Source of the DNA: Gongronella butleri
Lineage: Eukaryota > Mucoromycota > Mucoromycetes > Mucorales > Cunninghamellaceae
Length of the DNA: 64,000 bases
Direction of reading: 5' to 3'
Assembly (NCBI GenBank): GCA_025201375.1
Contig: JAIWZP010000012.1
Span: 547,852 to 611,851, forward strand
The notes under the pieces are model-generated. The model was given only the letters and a program-made list of their open reading frames with translations, ran no database searches and was not told the DNA's origin. Shown here piece by piece: positions 22,153-32,682 of this stretch. The first letter of the stretch is position 1. Each line of letters begins with the position of its first letter. A program made the translations under genes and the position numbers.

Positions 22153-24787
22153 CTATAATGCGGATTTTGAATCCGAGGGCACAGGACTTGGTGTGCTTGT
22201 GCCCGAGGATGAAGCGGCCATCATGGGATGGCCAATGGCCGTGACAATGTCGTCTTGTTCTTGTTTTTCAGCGCGCATCTTTGCTTGCGTCTTTTGGTAG
22301 ATATCGCGGCCGGTCGGCTCAGTTAATTCGTGCATGCGGATGGACCCGAGGTCTTTTGATTGGTTAAAGTCGAGAATGACGGGTTCCTCGATGAGGTCGG
22401 GGACGCCCTTGATCACGGTGCGGTCATTGGTCATCATGAGCTTGCGGATGCTCCTGAACGGGCTCTTGTGACGCGCGTGCATCTTTTTCTTTTGCTTCTT
22501 CTTGTTGAGCGCGGCGGTCAGATCCGTGGACGGTGTCATGGTCGCGCCTGTGCTTGCATCCGAGGGCTTCTCCATGTCCAGATCGCTGTTGCTGCCCGAC
22601 GACGACCGGCGTGGCGTCTGTGCCTCCTCCATCATGGGCAAATACGCATAGGCGCGCTCACCCATCTCGGAAATGTCGGTACCCATCAATTCCGCCTCGT
22701 CATCGAGACGCAGCTTGAGCGATGGGAACAAATTGATCACCAGCAGGATCAGGTACCTAGAGAGAGAGAGAGAGAGAAAATTGGGGTCAATTCGTCGTTT
22801 TTTTTTTGGCATTTTGTCTTTTTTCTTCTTTTTTCTTCTTCTTCTTCTTTCAGCTTACGTGACGACAAAGGACCAGCCTGAGACAGCAACGATACCAAGG
22901 AGTTGGATGGGGACCTGCATCCAGTTGCCATCGAGCCAGCCGCCCATTTGGATTTGGTCCAAGGGGGTGCCCTCGGGGTAACCGAGCGCAATGATCGATT
23001 GCTGCGCAAAGATGCCGGTCAGCACGAGGCCCACGAGCCCGCCAATGTAGTGCACGGCAAACACGTCGAGCGCGTCATCAAACTTGTACCGATGCTTGTA
23101 GTGGAGCGCGAGATTGCACACAGATGAGCCAAAAAAGCCAAAAGCAAGCGACGCGCTGGGCGACACAAAGCCCGACCCGGGCGTCACCGTGGCAAGGCCC
23201 GCAACAGCACCCGTGCACAGGCCAATGATGCTCCACTTGCGTGTGCGCCAGTAATCCATCAAAACCCACACACAGCCGCCAACACAGCCAGCAAGATGTG
23301 TGCAAACAAGCGAATTCACGCTGCGCGCATTCGCAGCAAACGCGCTGCCCGCATTGAACGCGAACCAGCCTAAAAGAAAAGAAATTGGGCCCACGATGAG
23401 CTTTTTTTTTCTTTTTTTTTTTTTTTTTTGACGTACCGAACCACATGAGAGCAAGGCCAAGAAAGACAAACGAGACGTTGTGCGGGGTATTGACATTTTC
23501 ATTGTAATCGCGTCGCTTGCCAAGGACCATGGCGTACGCGACGGCAGCCAGACCACTGGAACAATGCACGGTGATGCCACTGCAATTGCAAAAAAAAAAA
23601 AAAAGAATTGTCATTGGCATGAGGAATCACGGGACAATGAACAAAAATAGGCAAGATTTGCTTACCCAGCAAAATCCATGACGCCCATCAGAGCCAACCA
23701 GCCGGTGCTGCTCCACGTCCAGCACGTGATGACGTCTAATTTGTCAAATGTTAGCTTCCCAATTTGGTTGCGCCTCGATTGTTGCTTACCATAGACAAGG
23801 GTCGTCCACAGAAAAATGAAAATGATCGCAGGACCAAGCTAAAAAAATAAAAAAAGCAAAAAGCGCAACAAAATAAGTATGATGAAGTCGTGTGCGATTG
23901 CCAAATGGCTGTTGCCTTACCGACATGCGCTCTGCGGCGGAGCCAAAGGCAAGAGCTATAACAGGGAAATAGATAAAAAAAAAATTGAGGGATTAAAAAA
24001 TCTGGTGCCTCGGCCGTCAAAAAACCAATCGCGGAGCTGATCGTATGATCAGCGCCCCGCCAATTCCGAGGGAAGCCAAAAATGGCAATGAGCGCCTTTC
24101 CGACTTACCAGGCGTGATACACGCAAACATGGCCTGGAAGACGAAGAAGGCGGAAGACGGAATCGTGTGCGAGGGAAGCAATGGCGCTGATCCCACATTG
24201 CGCATCAAAAACATTTCTAAGAAAAAAAAATACAATGGAAATTAGCATATGAATCATCAACAATGCCGTGCGTCATTATTATTGCTTACGAGAATCGCCA
24301 ATGAACTTGCTGCCCGTTGGCGAAAACGTGAGCGAATATCCAATCAAATACCACTTTTTTCATCGAAAAGCAAAGGTGATAGCAAGAAGACGAAAAGACA
24401 AGTGGACAGTGTGAGCGACATGTTTCATTGGTGTTTGTCGTTACTGGGTCGTTTTTTTTTTCTTTTCTTATTTTTTTGTGGACGGACCTGGACAGACACC
24501 ACGCCCACGGAGAGCAAGCAGAGATACATCAATGACAGGGCATTCTTTGCTCTCGCCAAACTAATAGAAAAATAATCAGCCACTGCCTTGATTAAAAAAA
24601 AGCGTGCTTTTACCCAGCATAAAAGAATCCGAGGGCAGGACACTGTTTGGCAATTGGTCAAAAAAATCAATCAGTTGGCGTGTTGCTATCGATAGGCAAG
24701 CGATTAGATATGTACCATCAAGAACACAAAGCAAGCTGACACCATGACGAATGCGGTGTCGCCTTTATCGATGAGTGCGTCGACCAT
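22153..24787 (-). CDS. Ammonium transporter, Amt/Mep family
   Basis: About eleven exons, starting 24787–24716 and 24642–24614 (29 nt); stop TAG at 22153–22155. The N-terminus has the family pattern GDTAFVMVSACFVFLM then CPALGFFYAG, followed by RAKNALSLMYLCLLSV, WYLIGYSLTFSP and FFVFQAMFACITP. DFAG then GITVHCSSG carries the first histidine of the twin-His pore gate; FAVHYIGGLVGLVLTG carries the second. Eleven membrane helices are expected. The roughly 180-residue cytosolic tail is Ser/Lys-rich (KKKQKKKMHARHKSPFRSIR) and could be phosphoregulated. It imports ammonium at the plasma membrane. Upstream there is a TATA box and a cluster of GATA sites, implying nitrogen-catabolite control. Confidence 0.95.
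22758..22777. repeat. (GA)n microsatellite in ammonium-transporter intron
   Basis: About ten GA dinucleotides immediately beside the splice donor of the last intron (exon end near 22756). Confidence 0.85.
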
Positions 24788-24845
24788 TGTTGACAAAGTT
24801 TATGTTTTTTTCGTTTTAGAGAAAGGATTGGAAGGAACCAAAGGG

Positions 24846-24853
24846 TATTTATA
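24846..24853 (-). promoter_or_regulatory. TATA box of the ammonium transporter
   Basis: TATAAATA on the minus strand, 59 bp upstream of the ATG at 24787, flanked by GC-containing sequence. Confidence 0.6.
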
Positions 24854-24967
24854 CTGCAAGAAACAAGGAGACGATGTCGAGAATGGGGAGAGTGGAAAAA
24901 AAAGAGGAGAGGGGAGACGCGATCCATCTCGCAACAATAAAAAAGCAAAAGGCTGCAGGCGATTTCT

Positions 24968-25036
24968 GATAAAGATTGCCAATTTGGATTATCACGGGCT
25001 GATAACGGCTGTTTTCCCCTTATCAGCGCCTGATAA
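24968..25036. promoter_or_regulatory. Cluster of five GATA-factor sites
   Basis: GATAA occurs at 24968–24972, 25001–25005 and 25032–25036 on the plus strand, and as TTATC at 24989–24993 and 25020–25024. That is five sites in 69 bp, 180–250 bp upstream of the ammonium-transporter ATG. Most fit HGATAR (CTGATAA). GATA activators of the AreA/NIT2 class bind such clusters in fungal nitrogen-uptake promoters; use here is inferred. Confidence 0.7.
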
Positions 25037-25374
25037 AGGTGCTTTTCAACCGCCCCGCAAGCGGACTCCGCGGCTCGATCAACCATTGTCATTGGTTGCG
25101 ATCTTTTGAAGCATTGATTTCCCTTTTTATTGAACTTTGTGTGAGGATTCAAGCTGATCCCATTGAGCAAGCCAATGTTTGCTATCGCGATCACGACGGA
25201 GATCCTTTCTTTTATCAAGGTGAACAAACAAGTTCATGCAAAAAGAAAAGATCTTTGTGCCTCCAGGCACGTGTTACCATGTTGGCCTTTTTTTTTTTTT
25301 TGGGTGTGTGTGTGAAGCTATCATAAGAAAGTGGGGGTGGGAGACGAGGACACCATTGAATCGTTTATTTGTTT

Positions 25375-27064
25375 CTATTTCACATCGTCTGCAAAGCATT
25401 CTTTGATGACCTTGTTTGATAATTGAGTGATTTCTGTGGCGTCGAGGCCCAGGAGCTTTGCGGCGCTGATGAGGGCGTGCATGCTGTTTTTTAAGAGGAT
25501 CTTGCCTGCATGTTTTTTTTGTTCGTCCCACGCCGAGGATGATGCTGGGGGATTTGAGGGGGGATTTGAGGCGGTGACATCATTGGTCATCGATAGCGAG
25601 GCGTTGCCAGGGGCGAGTCTGATGCCGCCTAGGCTGCAGGAGGAGGACGAGGCGGCGGATGATGTGGAGCCGGACCTTTTGGGGGTCCTTGTGCCACGAG
25701 ATTCGGGGTATGCGCCTGGGACGCGCATTTGATCATCTTCATCAAGGACGGCGTGCTGCAATGCCTTTGGTCGAGGATCAATTTGGGTCATGGAAGGGAT
25801 GGACAGATGGGGCGGCACGTTTCGTCGGGCGGATGCGGACGCGCCTGGCGGTGGCGGCGGCAAACTTGCTTGTAACATAGATGTCAATTCCTCCAAAGCG
25901 GCCGAATGCGCATCCACCAGGTTGGGCACGCTCGGCACCGTGAACAATGGGTTCCATGATTGATCGTATTCCTCGGCAAGCTCCTGTTGCTGCTCCAGGC
26001 GCAAGTTGCTGTCGGTGCGCGTCATGGATGCCTGCTGCGGAGCCTGAATTTGATCTTGTTGATGCTGATTCTGTTGATTTTGCTGAATCTGCTGTTGCTG
26101 CTGCTGCTGTTGTTGTTGTTGCTGCTGCTGCTGCTGCTCATCCAGCGCAGGCGTCAATGTGTCTGGATTCTCGCTCCAATGCGCGTAATACGAATCGCTC
26201 GAGTCGCTTTCGCTGCCATCCGAACCACTGCCTGCGTCTTTGTTCGATCGTGCACCTCCATCCTCGTCAGACGACCAATCGCCCCAATAATCCTCGGGCG
26301 CGTCCCGGGTCGCCGTCTCGGGCGACTTTTTCGCCTAAAAATACAAAAAAAAGAGAAAAACAAGGTTTTAGCGCCAAAATTGGGATGGACCGGGTCAATG
26401 GATCGCGTCGCGTCACGTCACGTCACGTCACATTGCTCAATTGTCCTTGCTTTATTACCTTTTCCCTCTTTTTTTCCTTGGCTGTTTTGGTGGTGACTTG
26501 CATTAAAAAGACGCGCTCGGCATCTTCGAGGGAAGTGGACCAAGATTCCTCGATTTCGCGCCATTCGGACAGCGAGACTTGCTTTGTGTTTTGGTACTTT
26601 AATTCTGGCTCTTCCTGCTGCAGGGTATCGTCGGCCGTCGTCTTGTCTTCTTGCTCGAGAATCAGGATCACGAGAAACACCGATTCGTCACGCTGCTGGA
26701 AAGGGATCGCCACGTGCAGCGTCTCTGCATCGAATCGCTTGAAATACACCGGGTTCTGATACACATCTTGCGTGATGGACGCCTGTTGGTGTGCGGCTGC
26801 AGCCGCCGCGCCAGATGCATACCTTCCACCCTCCCAAAGATGCTCAATTTCTTGCGGACACCCGTCCTCTTGCCATTGAATAATCCCATTCCATTCATCA
26901 GCATCGGACTGGCTCGACGGGTGCAAATACAGGATTCGTTGTTTCAACGCTTGCGACGCAAGAGGCACAAGCGACGTAAAAAGGTGTTGTTGCCGCAGCT
27001 CAAGCACAGAATACGCTAGCGACCGCGCAAGGTGCTCATTCGCATAGTTGTCGATCGCTTCCAT
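25375..27064 (-). CDS. Polyglutamine protein of unknown function
   Basis: Two exons, about 27064–26459 and 26335–25375. The start ATG at 27064 gives MEAIDNYANEHLARSLAYSV. The N-terminal third is folded-looking (YVLELRQQHLF-like helices, HPSSQSDADEWNGIIQWQ). Exon 2 opens with an acidic aromatic segment, EDYWGDWSSDEDGG, then YYAHWSENPDT, then a polyglutamine run of about 17 interrupted by QNQQNQHQQDQ. A low-complexity Ser/Pro region leads to a C-terminal helix pair (KNSMHALISAAKLLGLDATE). The N- and C-terminal parts look conserved, but I do not recognise the family. The single intron has four tandem CGTCA units near 26411–26430. Confidence 0.7.
26060..26145 (-). repeat. CAG/CAA trinucleotide tract coding polyglutamine
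   Basis: Mixed CAG and CAA codons give an interrupted Gln tract. The mixture suggests selection on the protein tract rather than simple slippage alone. Confidence 0.85.
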
Positions 27065-29585
27065 CAGGAAAAAAAAAAAGTGTAAGAAGAGAAACAAAAA
27101 AGAAAAGAAAAAAAGGATGACCCGATTGCGGTCACTAAAATAGGAAATGACGTCTGTGCAGCCAACCCAACCTTTTCTAATTTCTCGACCCACTTTTGTT
27201 GTGTTTTTTTTTTTTTTAGCATGCGCACCGCTTAAGTAATCTTGGGATCATGACGGCCCAAAGGCACCAATGGCTGTCTGCCAGGGCATAAATTCGCTTA
27301 CTTTTATCATCAATGGTTGCTTTTTTCGCGTAAAATAGCCAAATGTCTTTCAATCCAGCCCATCCCAGCGCATCGGGACAAGCTTCCGACGGCGCCAGGG
27401 TGGGCTTTGCATTCAATGGGAACGCGGGGGGGGGAAACACATTGAAAAAGGACCAAGAGCTGCCGCTACGGCGCTTTATCATCCTTTTCTCCCGCGCTTT
27501 CTTATTTGATGGTACCGATCGTTGTTTCGGATGCCATATTGACGCGTCATTGGCAAGAACAAGCCGATCTTTGGCTGCTGGTTCTTTGATTTAGCCTCGA
27601 TGGGCACCGAAATCGCGCATCGAACTTTGTAAAAACTACAAGCCGTGGAAAATCAAATAAACGGCCTGCTCTGATGGGGCGGCCCACATTTGGTGTCACG
27701 GGCCTCTGATTTGACCAGGAGTTCGTGTCACCTTGCTTGGAAGCGACGAAAAAAAGAGGTATGTGGCGCGACACGCGTGATTTTTGCAATTTGCACGGTG
27801 CCATCTGCCATGTCAAAGCGTGACATTGTCACCTCCCGCCAGTTTCAGAGCGTTCAGAGCAAGTGTTCAGGAGTCTGTGGGATGTTTGAGACGAAAAAGC
27901 TGCAAAGCACGATTTTTACAAGCGCCGGCGGCGCCCGCGCTAAGCTTTACCCATCTTTTTTCCCACCTACATGAAAGAGGACCCCGAGACGTGTCGAATG
28001 AGCCTAATTTTACGGCTGTAAACCCAGGTTTGAGCGATTTGCACAGCCTTTTCAAAAATGGGCGAAACGAGGCCCCGTCGAGAAATCTGAAATCGAGGTC
28101 CCCGGATTACCGCGAAATTTTGACACAATGTGGGTCTCATTGAGAAAGCGTCAGAAATGACAAAAAACGAGGGGTTGATCTGCTCAATTGCGAGCAATGA
28201 GCATTTGAAGGTTTTTTTTCGAGCGCGTCGCGTCGGGTGAGAAAGCGCGATGGCGCCGTTCCAACGCGTCTGCCACGTAGTCGCGTCCACGGGGTACAAA
28301 ATTCATCGGTTCAGAGAACGCGTAGCGCGGCTGTGTCGCGTGCCATCACGTTTCCAAAAATCACTAGTAACACGGACGCGTCTTGTTCTCGGGAACTTGC
28401 AAGTCAACCCATTGCGCTCCCGCTGCAGCAAATACGCGCCCGGCCGTGCTCTTGCTGCGGCATCTAATTTGGGCGCGCTGCAACGCGTTTTCACCAACTT
28501 GGCCCATGGGTCCATTTTCGCCATTTTTTGCCGTTTACGGCCCAATGGCCAAGGCGACCTCGGTCGCTGACACCGGGATTGTTCATCTTCCTTCGTGCCC
28601 TGTCACAGGTCAAAATGGGAAAGCAATTGGAGCACTTTGATTTTCCAATTTTCGGCCACCTGGGTGCTTCCCTGTCAAAAAGCACGATTTTCAAAAATGG
28701 GTTTCTCGCAACGCTTACATTGTACAGACGCAAGCAAGGGCTCAATTGAAAGAGGTCGATTTTCTGCATCGGTTGAACTTGCTCCAGCTCAAGAAAAACT
28801 AAGGTTTGCCCTGCCTTTTCTTTGTTTTGTGCGATTTGACCGCAACCATTATTACAACTCCGCAAACACGCCATTGATCCCCCCCTCTGTTTGCTTGCCA
28901 AGGTACCACCTGTTGTCAGACATATCATCTGACAAGTGCATGTATGATACGCTGTCTATTATCATTATTATTATTTCTTGGTAACGCAAAAAAAAGTGCC
29001 TTTGTATATAGGCGATGGTGCATTCCCTGGCTGCTCGACACGCCACCGTGAAAACGTCTACCTCATCTTGGGAGATGCGTGGGCAGCGAGCGCACTGGCT
29101 TGCCAAAAATCGTCGTCACACCTCATTCAACTTAACATAGGATGCTCGAGCACAACCTGTAGACAACAAATCGGGCCTTGCAACAGACTAGTCAGCACAT
29201 GCTCTGCTACTATGATAGCAAGAAGGACCCATAGGCCCGCCTGTGAGCTAGTTTTGGGCCAAAAATGTCAAATTTGACCTTGGACCCCTTGCGCCGATGG
29301 CTCGCTCGGATGTCAGGCCGATTGATCCGTGGTGCGACACGATGGATGATTTGTCAAAAGGCCATCGTGGGGCTGATGTGTCTCTCGTTGAGCCGAAATG
29401 GTGATTGTAAAGCGCCAATGGGGGGTTTTTGAGACACTTTTCCCGACATTTCAGACGCGTCAAATAAAGATTAAAAGACAAGTGATGAATACTATGCACA
29501 TACATACAATGTGGTTTTATTTTTGAGAGGGGCAAATGGCGAAAAAAAAAAAAACGGGCAAAAAGCGCTGTTTTTAGTGTCCATT
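27065..29585. other. 2.5-kb gene-poor gap
   Basis: No frame has a recognisable domain or a consistent splice pattern. Unlike the TACTGTA islands this gap has medium GC and recurrent phrases such as TTTTCAAAAATGGG (near 28049 and 28691) and AAGCACGATTTT (near 27905 and 28680), hinting at old diverged duplications. A small inverted repeat lies at 28913–28935. Long minus-strand frames here are random-looking. Confidence 0.45.
28913..28935. repeat. Perfect 8-bp inverted repeat
   Basis: TTGTCAGA, a 7-base spacer, then TCTGACAA. It could be a short hairpin or a dimeric protein site; no adjacent gene explains it. Confidence 0.5.
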
Positions 29586-30665
29586 TTAGTCGAGGAAGGA
29601 CCACTTGACATCCAAGACGCCGGTGACAAAGGAGCCAAGCTCCTTGAAAGCACTGTGTTACATAAAAAAAAAAAAGAGATGAGCGGGAGGATTCTATCTT
29701 GTGGGCGCGTGTGGCCAATTGGCTGTTTTTCTTACGCAGGCGACAAGTCAATGTGGCTAGCATCACAAGGGGGGCAAGCATCGGCGACCTTGACAACAAT
29801 GGAGTTGCCCTTGGGGCCTTGGATCTGGATCTTCTTGCCACAGAGCTTGCTTTCGGCGTCCATGTTGCCATAAAGGTCAGGACCCTGCATGAAAAAAAAA
29901 ATGAAAAAAAGGAGGCACATGAGCACGTGGGAGGCGCGGATCTGGCATTGAATGTGTGTGTGTTTTTTGACGTACCAGAGCGGCGATAAAGTCATTGTCG
30001 TCGTTCCACTCGCCACAAGCGCCTTGATTGGGCGTGAAGAAAGTGACCTCGCCCTTGGGATAGTCCCAAGTGTGAGGCTTTTCGGTGGGTTCGGCCTTTT
30101 TGGTGGTGGTGGTGGTGGTGGTGTGAGTGGTGTGGTGGGTGGTGTGGGGCTTTTCGGTGGTGGTAGTGGTGGTGGTTGTCGTTGTGGTGGTGGTAGTGGT
30201 AGTGGTAGTGGTGGTGGTGGGAGTGGGTTTCTTGGTGGGCTGCGAGCTCTTAAGGACACGGCGCTTACAGTCGATGGCGACATTCGAATTGAGAGGCACA
30301 ACGACCTTTTCGACGGTCGATTTGTTGACGGTGGGCAAGGCGTACTCGGGGATGTTGATTTGGCAGTCATTGCCGGTGTGGCTGGTGCCATTGGCGTCCT
30401 TTAATGAGACGGTCTCCTTGGTGAAGACGTGGATGACGCTGCCGCCAAGCACATAGTCGGGCAAGACCTCGCGCTTGGGCTTGCGGCAGTTGGTGGCCTG
30501 CGTCGTCGTGCCCTGGATCGTCACGTGCGTGCCATTGGTGCTCGCCTTGCCGCGATTGAAGCTCAACGAGCACGACACATCATGCTTTGGGCGAGGATGG
30601 TGACACGCGTCCGCCATCATGGCAGCACCAGCCATCAGAGCTAAAGTAACCAGCTTCAGTTGCAT
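29586..30665 (-). CDS. Secreted double-psi beta-barrel (RlpA/expansin-like) protein with Thr linker
   Basis: Three exons; ATG at 30665, stop TAA at 29586–29588. A signal peptide (MQLKLVTLALMAGAAMMADA) precedes a Cys-containing domain of about 110 residues with four well-spaced cysteines and no recognised family. A pure Thr linker of about 20 and a TTHHTTHTTTTTTT stretch follow. The C-terminal domain reads GEVTFFTPNQGACGEWND, then CGKKIQIQG, VVKVADACPPC, HIDLSPAAFKELG and GVLDVKW. This is the DPBB_1 fold of RlpA/barwin/expansin-like fungal secreted proteins, with the usual paired cysteines and the HIDLSPAAF motif. They bind or loosen wall polysaccharide; no enzymatic activity is asserted. The linker suggests heavy O-mannosylation. 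Confidence 0.88.
30095..30230 (-). repeat. ACC/ACT trinucleotide tract coding the Thr linker
   Basis: On the plus strand this reads as GGTGGTGGTAGTGGTGG-type repeats. It encodes the polythreonine linker and is likely length-polymorphic. Confidence 0.85.
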
Positions 30666-32682
30666 TGTACCAGCAATACACTTAAAAAGATAGGAAAGGG
30701 GGAGGAGTGGAAGGGGGTGGGGTTTGACAAGAAAGAAAACGTGAAGAAAAAAAAATGAAAGAGAAAGAAGAAAATAAAGAGATAGCCAAGAGAGGGCTTC
30801 TTTTCCATTTCTTTTTCATCCCCCATTGAAAAGCCCAATCGATAATGTAGAAAACAGAGTTGCTGATTTGAATTTTTGGACGCACCTTGTTACACGAGGC
30901 TAATTGATTTTTGGTCAGGGACCGGAAAACCGATAGGTACGTCTTTCCAAAAAAGGCGATGGCTTGCCACCCTATTTCTGTGGACACACAATAAAAAAAA
31001 GGCTTCCCTTGTACCATATGCAACAGAATGATCTCTTTTATTGTCCATTGCCATTCACCTGAGGGCTCAATGGCACTATCAATGGCACGAAAAGATGCCC
31101 AAGGAGACGAAAAAGATGACTGCCGTGCTTTCAAAAGATGTTTGCGTCGGTGCGACTGTTTTTTTTTTTTGGGCGTCAGCGACTGTTTTGCAGAACTTTG
31201 AGAAAACAACATCTGTACGACATTGCTCGTTCCTGGAGGTCCGCTCACAGAATCTAGACACACATGCCCATCTTGTTCGGACGAACGTGGAAAGAAAAAA
31301 TTGGGGGGGGGGTAGACAAGGACTGGACGAGGAAAGCAAAAGGATCGATATGAACAAATTTTGATCATTTCGTGCAAAGTAAAGCCATGGACGCGTCGTA
31401 AGAAAAAAAAAGCATTGGGTCCGCGGAGAATACACGCTGAAAGACATGGAACAAAGTGCCATATTGATTCACAAGTATAAGAAATGAAAAATAAAAGGAA
31501 AAAAAGAAGATCATCGATTTTTTTTTTCAAGCCAATCTTTCATGAACGCATGACGAGTTTAACAATAACATTCATGCCAAGCATTGACCCATGGCGGCTT
31601 TGTGTAAGAAGAAGAATTTCATCCAGGCATATCGTGATTTAGCCAACATAAAAGAGAAAAAGGGAGAACGAGAGGAAGAGCGCGCGCTTCAATTTTCAAT
31701 TCACGCGCGCACGCCATGACGACATTTGTTGGCCATCCATGGGGCTCGACCCTCGACCGGATCGCGTCCTAGGCGCCAGAAAAAGTCTCGTCAATTTGCG
31801 GAGAAGTGCGTTCTTTGTGTCGATTTACTTGTCAAAAGTGACCAAAACGCGCGTCCATGCTGCTTTCAAGACACCAATTGAAGGAATGGGTCAGACATCG
31901 ATTGCGTAAAAGGATAGCATTTGCCGACGCGCTCGCGTTTTGCAGCCGGCTTGGAGAGCGCGCAACGCCATGCACCCCCCCCATAAATTTCATTTTACTC
32001 GCACAACGGTGACACGACACTTGCAAGTTGTGTGTTCACATTGGCCGGATACCCATTGCGCAGCCCAAGTGATTGGGCCACATTGACTCACGCGGGTGGA
32101 GCTCAAAAAAGAGCCATTGTCGCACACAACATCTTGCCTTTCTCACATTCACACAAGCACAAGAACAACAACAAAAAAAAATGCGCCTGTGATGCATTCC
32201 ACGGTGTGAGACAATGCCAAGGAGTTCCTCTTGTCGTCGCTCTCTTAAAAAGCCCTCGCGCACGCGCGGACACAAACAACAACCTCAAAAAAAAAACAAA
32301 AAAACAAAAAAGGTGCCAGACCAAAAAAAAAAAAATGTAATAATAAAAATGGTGCTCCGCATCGGCTCACGGTCTCGCCAGCCAAGTTCATTGTCATTTT
32401 GAAAAAAGGGGGGCTTCTTTATGGCGTGATTTTGACAGGTTTGGGAAGTGGGGCGAGATGACGGGTCCAATTGGGCGTTTCGCGGCAAATGGAAGAGGGG
32501 GAAATGAACAAAAATTAATGACAAGCACGATCCTGCCAACTTGAGTGACAAACAAAAAGAACAAAAAGAAAGGCGGGATTATCGATCATCAGGGGCTGGG
32601 TAGAAAAAGCGCATGGACAAAGAGGAATCAAAACAATACAAATATTTACAAAACAGGGGGTGAGGGGGGGGGGAAAAAAAGT
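30666..32682. other. 2.0-kb gap without supported genes
   Basis: Contains the promoter of the DPBB gene and the 3' flank of the mitochondrial kinase. The longest frame (minus, 30682–31530) is driven by A/T homopolymers, has no domain and is not accepted. C-runs, G-runs and long A-runs are common. Confidence 0.5.

Noticed and set aside
27343..28984. Several overlapping 70–130 residue frames
   Set aside because: None has a family match or splice logic; all overlap each other on both strands.
30682..31530. 282-residue minus-strand open frame
   Set aside because: Composed of Phe/Ser/Lys runs from A/T homopolymers, no domain, no conserved motif, lies in a promoter/3' flank gap.
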